Source: JAFGIG01 sp964397545
Lineage (GTDB): Bacteria > SDB-A
Assembly (NCBI GenBank): GCA_964397545.1
Contig: CAYNIW010000019.1
Span: forward strand, 1 to 50,124
Direction of reading: 5' to 3'
DNA length: 50,124 nt
Shown: positions 42,341 to 49,615 of the stretch, piece after piece
How positions within the stretch are numbered: the stretch's first letter is position 1
Layout of the letters: each line of letters begins with the position of its first letter
Made by a program: the position numbers and the translations under genes
Notes under the pieces: generated by a model
The model's database searches: none
Seen by the model: the letters and a program-made list of their open reading frames with translations, nothing else
What the model was told of the DNA's origin: nothing

Positions 42341-43675
42341 ATGGATGAAATTTTACAAAAACTTCAAATTTTTGGATACGAGAAATATTCAAAAGCAATC
42401 CTGACGGCGCTTGTCACCGGAGAGCCGATTCTTTTTATCGGCAGGCACGGTTCGGGAAAAACCCTTTTGGCTGAAAGACTTGCCCATGCCATGGGGTATA
42501 AAACAGATGGAAATGACAAAGAATTCAATGCTTACGATGCTTCAAAATCTGTGTTTGAAGACATAATCGGTTTCCCGAACCCCCAAATGATGAAAAAAGG
42601 ATTAATAGATTATTTGAGATCACCCATTACGCTGTGGGACAAAAAGTTCATACTGATAGACGAAATTTCAAGAGCAAACCCTTCTATGCAGAGCAAGTGG
42701 CTCGAGGTAATTAAAAATCGTTCTTTGATGGGTCAAAAGATTCCGGAATTGAAATATGTATTTTCTGCAATGAACCCTATGAATTATCCTGGAGCAAATC
42801 CTCTGGACCCCGCTCTTGCCGACAGATTTTCAATTATTGTCCAGCTCGAGGACAGCTTAAAAGAAGAAGACGTCAAAAAAATTGTCTCTGTCAACAATGA
42901 AAGTTCATCTCTTTTGAAAGAAAATGAAAATCTTGAGTTCAACGGTGAATTGAACAATCTTGTTGAGAAAATAACCGGCATCTATAAAAAACTTCCAAAA
43001 AGTTTGGAAACTTTGGCAAAAGATTTCTGTGTCGCCTATTACCGGAACTCTCATTTTGTGTGTTCTGAAAAAGAATTCAAACCTGTCAGCGAAAGGCGTG
43101 TCGGCATGATGTTCAGAAATCTAGGTGTGATGTTCTCGATTGATATAGAAAAGAAAATAAGAATGACAAAGAAAAATTTAACTGAAAATTTGACGGAAGT
43201 TTCAAAATTTTCCTGGATAGTTCCAGCTATAGAAGAAACAGATGGAAGAAATTACGAGACGGAAATAATGGCCAGAACTATGACCGACATCGGTCTGTCA
43301 GAAATGGACGAAGAGGGTATTGATTACACACAGCGAATAATTGATCAGTTCAAGAACTCTGTTGAAGGGGAAAAAAGGCTCAAAAACGCGCTCACCATTC
43401 TAAAAAAAGCCGCTGATTATCAGGAAAAAGAAGCTTTTCCCAAAGATGGTGAAATGGATGTGATAAAAAAAGCCGGCGAGATAATTTCAAGTGTTGACTC
43501 GCCATGGCTGAACAGAAGGGTTAAAGGTTTGGATATTCAAAGCTTCAGGATGACAGGTTTAATAGACACTTATTTTGAAAAGGATGACGCGAAATTTATA
43601 GAGTTATTGTCAGAAGTGCATCAAAAGGAGGAAAAAAATGAAAATAGATGTTTACAAGAAAAAAAAACTGCATAG
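42341..43675 (+). CDS. MoxR-type AAA+ ATPase
   Basis: A 444-residue AAA+ protein of the MoxR/McrB-like helix-2-insert group. Walker A GRHGSGKT (34-41), Walker B KFILIDEISRANP (Asp108/Glu109), sensor 1 in FSAMNPMNYPGAN and the arginine finger in LADRFSIIVQLE are all present, so ATP hydrolysis is likely. MoxR proteins usually partner with a vWA protein to remodel target complexes. Here the vWA protein is two genes downstream in the same operon. Start ATG 42341 follows GGAGG with good spacing; the TTG at 42329 would include that site. Preceded by a strong promoter and dyad. The end overlaps the next gene by 38 bases. Confidence 0.92.
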   Translation: MDEILQKLQIFGYEKYSKAILTALVTGEPILFIGRHGSGKTLLAERLAHAMGYKTDGNDKEFNAYDASKSVFEDIIGFPNPQMMKKGLIDYLRSPITLWDKKFILIDEISRANPSMQSKWLEVIKNRSLMGQKIPELKYVFSAMNPMNYPGANPLDPALADRFSIIVQLEDSLKEEDVKKIVSVNNESSSLLKENENLEFNGELNNLVEKITGIYKKLPKSLETLAKDFCVAYYRNSHFVCSEKEFKPVSERRVGMMFRNLGVMFSIDIEKKIRMTKKNLTENLTEVSKFSWIVPAIEETDGRNYETEIMARTMTDIGLSEMDEEGIDYTQRIIDQFKNSVEGEKRLKNALTILKKAADYQEKEAFPKDGEMDVIKKAGEIISSVDSPWLNRRVKGLDIQSFRMTGLIDTYFEKDDAKFIELLSEVHQKEEKNENRCLQEKKTA

Positions 43676-44702
43676 AGGGCTTTCATTATTTACTCCCGGT
43701 GTTTTTGAAAAAAATTTCAGAAACGATAAGGAATTAGAAGAGAGCATGATATTTTCACCGAAAAAAACAAAATGGCTTATACCCGACGAAGAAACCAACG
43801 CCGGGACTTTTTACAGGTCAATAAAAAAACATTTTAAATTAAACGGCGAAAGAACCACCGGTTTTTTTTCAGTGGAAAGAGACAGAATTTACGAAAGCGC
43901 TAAGTATCTCTGGCAAAATCTTACAGCAGACGGAGTCATATTAAAGCTGTTCAGCAATTTAAAAAGAGGGACATCATTAAAAAGCAGTGTTGAATTTACG
44001 GCGTTTTTAAACCTTTTGATAAAGGAAATCATGGATTCTGAAGATAAAGTCCATTGGGATCATGCGATGCCGAGTATGTATCTCAAAAATTCAAGGAGCG
44101 GATTTCTCAGCAGTAAATTGGTCGAAAATTTTTTGATGAGAGAAGGAGAGCACTATTTTTTCAGAAGCTCAAATATAATTAACCACTACGACAGCAAAAT
44201 AATTCTGGCTAAAAAGAGAAAAATTGGCGAAGCGGAAATACAGGATGTCCTTTTCAAAGTTGAGAATAGAAAACCGAGAAGGTTTTATGACAAGATGGAG
44301 AGCTGTTATATTTCTGTCATAGACGGAAAACTTAAAATACCCAATGAAGAGGACATAGCTTATTTTGGCGAGAACAGCAATCTTAAACTTGTGCGTTACA
44401 GAGAAAAAAACGCCAGTGCTAATTGCTTTATAAAGACAAAATACATTTTAGTCAAAAAAGATTCGGTTATTCCTTCTCATTTTAATGAAGGCGTTTATTA
44501 CGCGCTTGATAATCCTCCGATAATATTTTACGACGAACCTCCGAAAGTCATATCAGACAAAAATACTGCCGAAAAGATAATGAGTAAAATTGAAGCAAAT
44601 ATATATTCTCCTAAAAATGCTTCCATAAAATGGGATTGGAAAGAAGGCAATATGATAACTCTCGGTATCTTAGACAAAAATATTTTCTGCTCACAGGTGT
44701 AA
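43638..44702 (+). CDS. Unknown protein, middle partner of the MoxR/vWA operon
   Basis: A 354-residue protein that I do not recognise. It has no signal peptide or transmembrane helix. It is basic at the N-terminus (MKIDVYKKKKLHRG), has a helical middle (residues 90-140) and a beta-rich C-terminal half with phrases such as YISVIDGKLKIPNEEDIAYF and GVYYALDNPPIIFYDEPP. Its start, behind AAAGGAGG, lies inside the end of the MoxR gene, and it is one base short of the vWA gene. Tight coupling suggests it is a subunit or substrate adaptor of the complex. In known vWA/MoxR conflict systems a third, associated protein carries the effector or regulatory role; whether this is such a protein is open. Confidence 0.75.
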   Translation: MKIDVYKKKKLHRGLSLFTPGVFEKNFRNDKELEESMIFSPKKTKWLIPDEETNAGTFYRSIKKHFKLNGERTTGFFSVERDRIYESAKYLWQNLTADGVILKLFSNLKRGTSLKSSVEFTAFLNLLIKEIMDSEDKVHWDHAMPSMYLKNSRSGFLSSKLVENFLMREGEHYFFRSSNIINHYDSKIILAKKRKIGEAEIQDVLFKVENRKPRRFYDKMESCYISVIDGKLKIPNEEDIAYFGENSNLKLVRYREKNASANCFIKTKYILVKKDSVIPSHFNEGVYYALDNPPIIFYDEPPKVISDKNTAEKIMSKIEANIYSPKNASIKWDWKEGNMITLGILDKNIFCSQV

Positions 44703-44703
44703 A

Positions 44704-46062
44704 ATGGAAGATATTAAAACAGCTTTTGTCAGGACTGTTTTTGAAAAGAAAAGCAACCTCATGCCGCTTTTTGACATTTTTAAAGAATCTGTAAAAGACG
44801 TAATCCTGGAAAAAAATTCTTCCGCCGTAGAAACTGCGTGCGTCCAAACCGCGGGTCCAAATAAATTTTTGATAAGAGTAAACAAAGATTTTTATGAAAC
44901 AAAACTTACGGGCAAATACGACCTCTTTTGGATACTTATCCACGAACTAAACCATATTGTATTAAACCATTTAAGCTTTGAAGGAGAAGAAAACAGATGT
45001 TTTATAAATTTGTGTGCTGACATAAACTGCAACAGCCTCATGTTCAACTTAAACGCCAAAAAAAGACTGCCTGTTTTGGAAAGGTTTTACAAAAATAATT
45101 ACATAAAAATGATAGAAGAAGGGCTTTTCAGAGAGAGCCGTCTTTGTTTTCTTCTTTTCCCTCCCCACAAGAGCAGGGAATATGTTGAAAAAGATTTTAG
45201 TAAAATCAAAAATCTTTCAGAGGAACAAAAACAAAAACTCATATCATTGTGGTTTGACAACTATTTCGGGGAGATGATGCCCGTTGAAAAGCTGATTCAT
45301 AGACTCAGAGAGTTCGTCTATGATCCGGCGTATTTTTTATACGCGGATATCATCCAAAACATGGTTAAAAACCCTGCTCTATATAGAGAGATCGCTTCAA
45401 AGCTTTCGAGATACATAGAAGAAAATGTCGGGTCCGGCAATGAAGAGACAAAGCTATGGCACAGCGGAGAAATTAATAAAGAAAAGGTAGGTAAAAAAGC
45501 TGAATTGTTGAGGAAGTTAATCCGGAAAACAGTGATAAAAAACAGCCACTCAACAGAACGTAAAAATATTTGGTTGGATCAACAAAGTGTCATCCCGAAT
45601 TTTTCAAGGCAGCAGATCGCTCTCATAAACTGCGGAGTAATTCCAAATTTCTACCAGAGCAAGATTTCGACAAAAGCAAAAACAAATGAATTTTCCGCTG
45701 TTTACATAGACCAATCAGGGTCCATGGATCCTTACAAAAAATTGATATACATACTTTTGAGGAAAATTGCCGATACTTTCAAAGGACCTTATTTTGTGTT
45801 TGCGACTGAAGTCGTCAAAATTACGCTTTCCGACGTTAAGAAGAACATTTTTATAACCGGCGGAACTGACATAAACCCTGTAATAGCGCATATCAATAAA
45901 AACAATTTCCAAAAAGCCCTGATAATCACAGACGGTATTTTCAAAAAAGCAGAATTGACGACTGGAGCTGATATATATGCGGTTTTTACAAACGAGTATT
46001 ACTACATGGATTCTTTGATTGATTCAATCAAATTTAAAGGAGTCTGGTATCTTGATGACTAA
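44704..46062 (+). CDS. Putative metallopeptidase/vWA domain protein (DUF2201-like)
   Basis: A 452-residue protein. Its N-terminal domain has HELNHIVLNH (His80, Glu81, His84, His89), the HExxHxxxxH zinc motif, followed by FINLCADINCN, as in DUF2201-type predicted metallopeptidases. The C-terminal domain is a von Willebrand A fold: AVYIDQSGSMDP gives the DxSxS MIDAS with Asp336, and FITGGTDINPVI and ALIITDG supply the other metal-site residues. A vWA domain fused to a peptidase-like domain and served by a MoxR ATPase is a known theme in bacterial conflict and chaperone systems. The zinc ligands suggest real peptidase activity. It follows the 354-residue protein by one base. Confidence 0.88.
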   Translation: MEDIKTAFVRTVFEKKSNLMPLFDIFKESVKDVILEKNSSAVETACVQTAGPNKFLIRVNKDFYETKLTGKYDLFWILIHELNHIVLNHLSFEGEENRCFINLCADINCNSLMFNLNAKKRLPVLERFYKNNYIKMIEEGLFRESRLCFLLFPPHKSREYVEKDFSKIKNLSEEQKQKLISLWFDNYFGEMMPVEKLIHRLREFVYDPAYFLYADIIQNMVKNPALYREIASKLSRYIEENVGSGNEETKLWHSGEINKEKVGKKAELLRKLIRKTVIKNSHSTERKNIWLDQQSVIPNFSRQQIALINCGVIPNFYQSKISTKAKTNEFSAVYIDQSGSMDPYKKLIYILLRKIADTFKGPYFVFATEVVKITLSDVKKNIFITGGTDINPVIAHINKNNFQKALIITDGIFKKAELTTGADIYAVFTNEYYYMDSLIDSIKFKGVWYLDD

Positions 46063-46162
46063 AGAAAAGCTCCACCGCGCGTCAATGATGCTAAAAAATA
46101 AGATTGTTTTGCCGATTTTTCATAACGCTTTTCCTAAAAATCCAAACGGAAAGAATAAATGA
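46055..46162 (+). CDS. Very small basic ORF after the vWA gene
   Basis: A 35-residue frame, MTKEKLHRASMMLKNKIVLP and on to PNPNGKNK-like basic end, beginning eight bases inside the vWA gene (ATGACTAA overlap). AAGGAG lies about 12 bases upstream, a little far. It is very basic and has no known relative. It may be a real small protein coupled to the operon or a chance frame. Confidence 0.3.
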   Translation: MTKEKLHRASMMLKNKIVLPIFHNAFPKNPNGKNK

Positions 46163-46173
46163 AATTTAAAAAA

Positions 46174-46196
46174 GGTAACTATATACATTACAGCAC
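46174..46196 (+). repeat. Upstream motif shared with 49547-49569
   Basis: GGTAACTATATACA (46174-46187) recurs exactly at 49547-49560, and the 23-base windows agree at 19 positions (both end GCAC). Each copy lies ahead of one of the two related genes at 46206 and 49616. Confidence 0.6.
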
Positions 46197-46205
46197 GGAG
46201 GAAAA

Positions 46206-46775
46206 ATGAATGTAATAAATGAATCAAGCTTAATCAGAGTTTTGCAACACCTCAAAGACCCATATCGTTCTTTTGGTGTTGTATCTGCATATCAAGAAAA
46301 GGAAGCAGACAAAATAAATTTTCAAAATCATTTAGAGTTACGTAAAGAAATTAGAAAAATGGGTTATGGTTTTATAGAACAAAAAGCTGGATATTCTTAT
46401 ATAGAGGATGAAACATCGGGAATAATAGAAGAAAAGAGCTATTTTATTCCTTGTATAACCTTAGAAGAAACTTTGTATCTTGGTCGTTTGTTTAACCAAG
46501 AAACTATAATACACAAAGATAATAAAATATTTGCTTTATATTTTTGTGATTCGGGCGAAATAGACTTAACATTCAAAAACGAAGAAAACAACTTTTCTCT
46601 TTCTACTTATGATGTTGAAAATGCATATTCCCAATTAATAAAAGCAAATAGAAATCATCGTGTAAAATTTTCTTACATTGCAGAACTTCACATTCCTACA
46701 CTATCAGAGGTTTTACACAAACAGAGATTAAATGAATTTGCAAGGGCACGTTGGATTACAATAATGGAAAATTAA
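46206..46775 (+). CDS. DUF3293-like protein
   Basis: A 189-residue soluble protein. The pattern FGVVSAYQEKEADKINFQNH, then LRKEIRKMGYGFIEQKAGYSYI, EEKSYFIPCITLEETLYLGR and FNQETIIHKDN resembles small proteins, often phage or plasmid encoded, in or near DUF3293: an Ala-Tyr or Ala-Cys motif, a helix with a run of Asn/Leu, a YG-strand, a Ser-Phe strand, a helix and FxQxxxx. The function of that group is unknown. Base composition is clearly more AT-rich than the rest of the window. The same layout is found in the gene at 49616. GGAGG precedes the ATG. Imperfect inverted repeats flank it. Confidence 0.6.
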   Translation: MNVINESSLIRVLQHLKDPYRSFGVVSAYQEKEADKINFQNHLELRKEIRKMGYGFIEQKAGYSYIEDETSGIIEEKSYFIPCITLEETLYLGRLFNQETIIHKDNKIFALYFCDSGEIDLTFKNEENNFSLSTYDVENAYSQLIKANRNHRVKFSYIAELHIPTLSEVLHKQRLNEFARARWITIMEN

Positions 46776-46823
46776 AGATAATAATGAAAAGATGGTGTTG
46801 AAGTTACCAAATTGGTGTCTTAA

Positions 46824-46837
46824 TGTATATAGTAGCC
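46824..46837 (-). repeat. Inverted copy of the upstream motif, right of the 46206 gene
   Basis: TGTATATAGTAGCC matches the reverse complement of GGTAACTATATACA at 12 of 14 positions, so the AT-rich gene at 46206 sits between inverted copies of the motif. Confidence 0.4.
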
Positions 46838-46879
46838 TTAAAAAAATATTCATAAATCTGTAATTACTTAGGAGAAAAT

Positions 46880-47659
46880 ATGTCAAGGAAACTGCTTGAA
46901 AAACTCTGCGGCAAGAAAAAAGGCGCACTCAGGAGATTTTTAAACACCTCAGAAAGCGATCCAAAAATTTCCTGGTATCCTGCAAGTTGTCTTGATTTAA
47001 CTGAAATTCTTTTTTTACAAAAAGAATACATACGTCAAAATCCTCCCGATATTGAAATAACTATGCCTGGACCTCCCGATATATTTCTGCATACTGATTT
47101 TTCATCAATATTTTACGACGAAGTCATAAAAAAATATTTAACGGAAGGAAAAAATGTTCTACACAAAAGCGACAGGACTTTGAGCATTATAAGGTCAATA
47201 GAGGAGCTCGAAACCTTCAGATTGCCTGTTGATTCTGGTTTCTTTTTATTGAATAGCTATCCTCTTTATACAAGCGGCAAGTTTTATTACATCGAAGCGG
47301 AAGTCACGTCTTTGACAGCCGGTGATTTTCTTTCTCGCATAATTTACGGCTTTGTCGAAAACGCCGCTTTCTGTTCAGAACTCGTTTTACCTAATGAAGG
47401 CCGTTTCACGCATTTAATCTGTAAGCATTGGGGAATGTTTGCCCAATCAGCAGGATACTGGCTGAAAAATGTTTTGGGGCGTCTTGGGACTGAGGTTTTT
47501 ATTGACGATTTCAGAGCCCAAGAAGAACGAGATGGCGATTTAAAAGCTTATAGACTTTACCCTTTTTTGAAAAAGGTAAAAGAAGAGAACATCAATTTAC
47601 TGAAGTTAGGGAGTAATCCGCTGGGGGATTGGTATATTGTTGAAAAGGAGGAACAATGA
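46880..47659 (+). CDS. Unknown protein of the protease cassette
   Basis: A 259-residue soluble protein that I do not recognise. It has an early ISWYPASCLDLTEILFL segment, then PPDIFLHTDFSSIF, a helix-rich middle, and a Cys- and His-containing stretch HLICKHWGMFAQ followed by a Trp-rich helix. The WYPxxxxD pattern followed by an IFxHTD strand is seen in several uncharacterised bacterial proteins, but I cannot name a family. AGGAG precedes the ATG. Its stop overlaps the start of the aspartic-protease-like gene (ATGA), so the two are translationally coupled and probably work together. Confidence 0.65.
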   Translation: MSRKLLEKLCGKKKGALRRFLNTSESDPKISWYPASCLDLTEILFLQKEYIRQNPPDIEITMPGPPDIFLHTDFSSIFYDEVIKKYLTEGKNVLHKSDRTLSIIRSIEELETFRLPVDSGFFLLNSYPLYTSGKFYYIEAEVTSLTAGDFLSRIIYGFVENAAFCSELVLPNEGRFTHLICKHWGMFAQSAGYWLKNVLGRLGTEVFIDDFRAQEERDGDLKAYRLYPFLKKVKEENINLLKLGSNPLGDWYIVEKEEQ

Positions 47660-48339
47660 GTGCATATCAGCTTTTGTATGAAAAAGGGCATATATTTGCA
47701 GTTCTCGAAAAGGAAAAATACTTGCTCGACACCGGATCTCCAAACAGTTTTGGGGAAGGACCTTTTGAACTTGCAGGTCCAAAAAGAGATGTCAGCCCAG
47801 AGATGTTAGGTCTGAACCCAAAAACGCTCAGCGAATTTCTTGGAGTTGAAACAAAAGGTCTAATCGGAACTGACATCCTCAATTCCTTTGACAGTATATG
47901 GGATATTAAAGAAGGAAATTTAGTCTGCGGGGAAAATCTTTCTCTTGATGGTGAAAAACATCCATTTGAATTTTATACGGGAATTCCGGTTGTGGCAGTA
48001 GATGTTTTTGGAGAAGAACGAAAATTCTTTTTCGACACAGGAGCCCAGATCTCTTATTTTCAAAGCCCCGTGCTTGAACACTGCGAATATATTGGCGAGG
48101 TAAACGACTTTTACCCCGGCATAGGCAGATTTAACACGAGAACATACAGACTTCCTGTGAAGTTAGGCAGTGAGGATATAGAAATCGTCGCTGGAAAGTT
48201 AGAAGAAAAATCACTGACGGCAATGGCTTTAACCGCTTTGCTAAAAATGTCGGGAATTACCGGGATTATAGGCAACGAAATAATCAGAGAAAGGAAACTT
48301 GGTTATTTTCCTGGAAGAAAACTTTTAGCCCTGTCATAA
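47656..48339 (+). CDS. Two-lobed retropepsin-like aspartic protease
   Basis: A 227-residue protein with two retropepsin-like lobes in one chain. Lobe 1 has the catalytic motif LLDTGSPNSF (Asp25) and its flap-closing GLIGTDIL at 68-75; lobe 2 has FFDTGAQISY (Asp127) and GIIGNEII at 203-210. Each lobe thus carries the DTG and the hydrophobic-Gly motif needed for one half of the active site, so a single chain could form a complete enzyme, as pepsin does. No signal peptide, so it acts in the cytoplasm. It follows the unknown gene with a four-base overlap and precedes a degenerate paralog by ten bases. Confidence 0.82.
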   Translation: MSAYQLLYEKGHIFAVLEKEKYLLDTGSPNSFGEGPFELAGPKRDVSPEMLGLNPKTLSEFLGVETKGLIGTDILNSFDSIWDIKEGNLVCGENLSLDGEKHPFEFYTGIPVVAVDVFGEERKFFFDTGAQISYFQSPVLEHCEYIGEVNDFYPGIGRFNTRTYRLPVKLGSEDIEIVAGKLEEKSLTAMALTALLKMSGITGIIGNEIIRERKLGYFPGRKLLALS

Positions 48340-48349
48340 AGGAGGAGTT

Positions 48350-49201
48350 ATGTATTTTGAAGAAGCTTCTATATACGAGATGAATATAAAAGTAGCTAAA
48401 AATATTCCCATTCTTTTATACGAAAACCCGAAAGCTAAGTATGAAAGGGAGCGAAAAGCTTGGGATATGTGGTTTGAATCTGTTAAAAATAAAGAAAAAA
48501 CAAAAACTCTTGACGAATACTGCCCTCCAGAATACGAAGAGATCATTTTGCTGAACACTGGTTTGAAAAATTCAATCAGCAGAGAAGGCAGTTTTGATTT
48601 TGTTGAAGGAGGTTATTTTTCTACAGAAGATTCTGAAGAAAATTTGCAACTTATAAAAAACGCCTCTGAATTTTTAGGGACTGAGATAACCGTGATAGCC
48701 GGTAATGATTTTTTTGAAGAATACAGGACTGTTTTTGATTATAAAAAATCTAAAGCAGCTTTTAGCCATGCTGTTTCAGACGGTTCTGTTTTTACGCCCT
48801 ATACTTATCTTAAATCAATAGGCGATTTTTGTTTTGCCAATCTTTATACTGCTAAATTCAAGGTCAAAAACAGAAAATATCAGATGCTCATCAACAGCGC
48901 TTCGAGGTTTTCTTATCTGCCAAAAGGGGAATTGTCAGAAAAACCTATGAAAGGAGAAGAAGAGGAATATTTTATAGGTCATCCTTTTAAAAAATTTACA
49001 ACTCCTGTCAGAGAGATGACTGTTAAATTGGGAGAAAGTAAATTCACGGCGAACTTTGGTGTTCTGCCCGATGAGATAGAGAGTTATTTTTTTAAAAATG
49101 GAATTTCAGGAATAATTGGCTCAGACTTTTTTTCCAATTTCACGGTCTATTATTATCCGAGTAGTTACTCTATCAGTTATTTTCAATACAAAAATGATTA
49201 G
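48350..49201 (+). CDS. Degenerate retropepsin-like paralog (pseudo-protease)
   Basis: A 283-residue relative of the preceding protease. The two lobes are still visible: LLNTGLKNS then VIAGNDFFEEYRTVFDY, and MLINSASRFSYL then GIIGSDFFSNFTVYYY. But both catalytic motifs are altered, DTG becoming NTG and NSA, so both Asp residues are replaced by Asn. It is not expected to be active. A 60-residue N-terminal addition holds charged helices (KYERERKAWDMWFESVKNKEKTK). AAAGGAGG precedes the start. An inactive partner for the active enzyme, as regulator, substrate trap or subunit, is the simplest reading. Confidence 0.72.
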   Translation: MYFEEASIYEMNIKVAKNIPILLYENPKAKYERERKAWDMWFESVKNKEKTKTLDEYCPPEYEEIILLNTGLKNSISREGSFDFVEGGYFSTEDSEENLQLIKNASEFLGTEITVIAGNDFFEEYRTVFDYKKSKAAFSHAVSDGSVFTPYTYLKSIGDFCFANLYTAKFKVKNRKYQMLINSASRFSYLPKGELSEKPMKGEEEEYFIGHPFKKFTTPVREMTVKLGESKFTANFGVLPDEIESYFFKNGISGIIGSDFFSNFTVYYYPSSYSISYFQYKND

Positions 49202-49536
49202 AGGGAATTTGAGCCAGGCCAATGTCATATTTTCTGTAGTAGAATATCAAATCATCGAATCTCACGGCGGATACAGAAACCTTGTGTCTTATCAGATGTC
49301 TGAAATCGTCTATGACGCGACGATAAAATTTTGCGACAGATTCATTGAAAAAAGATCACGAACGCATGATCAAATGGTTCAAGCCACAAGAAGGGGAAAC
49401 AATAATCTGCCTCATCCATCAGACCAATTTCCTTCTCGACAAACTGTTGAGACAGCTCGAAAAAAGATTTCTCAACGAAGGCGGTTTCACGGAAAAGCTA
49501 TATAAAATGAGAAAGCAGAAAAGAGATGAAAAATGA
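49194..49536 (+). pseudogene. Decayed four-helix-bundle protein (S23-related)
   Basis: The first part of the frame, starting with ATG 49194, gives SHGGYRNLVSYQMSEIVYDA and FCDRFIEKRSRTHDQMVQA, typical of S23/four-helix-bundle proteins. After RRGN the reading frame changes: the second half, in another frame, is IICLIHQTNFLLDKLL and EKRFLNEGGFTEKLYKMRKQ, the family's suffix domain. In complete relatives about 80 to 90 residues lie between these parts. So an internal deletion plus a frame change has happened. It begins eight bases before the end of the preceding gene. Intact relatives are common and of unknown function; this copy is not expected to work. Confidence 0.75.
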
Positions 49537-49546
49537 AAAAGTGTTT

Positions 49547-49569
49547 GGTAACTATATACAATTTTGCAC
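49547..49569 (+). repeat. Upstream motif shared with 46174-46196
   Basis: GGTAACTATATACA at 49547-49560 is identical to 46174-46187, and GCAC follows at the same distance. It lies about 50 bases before the gene at 49616. Confidence 0.6.
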
Positions 49570-49615
49570 TGACATTTTCTGAGTAAATTTTACAAATTAG
49601 TAAAAAGGAGGATAT

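Noticed and set aside
46163..46880. Integron-type cassette with attC site around the 46206 gene
   Set aside because: The flanking repeats are TGTATATAG-like and lack the GTTRRRY/RYYYAAC core sites of attC; no integrase gene is visible.
49116..49505. A 129-residue frame read as an intact gene
   Set aside because: Its first part overlaps the preceding protein in another frame and its last part is a frame-shifted reading of the four-helix-bundle suffix; it is better explained as a pseudogene.
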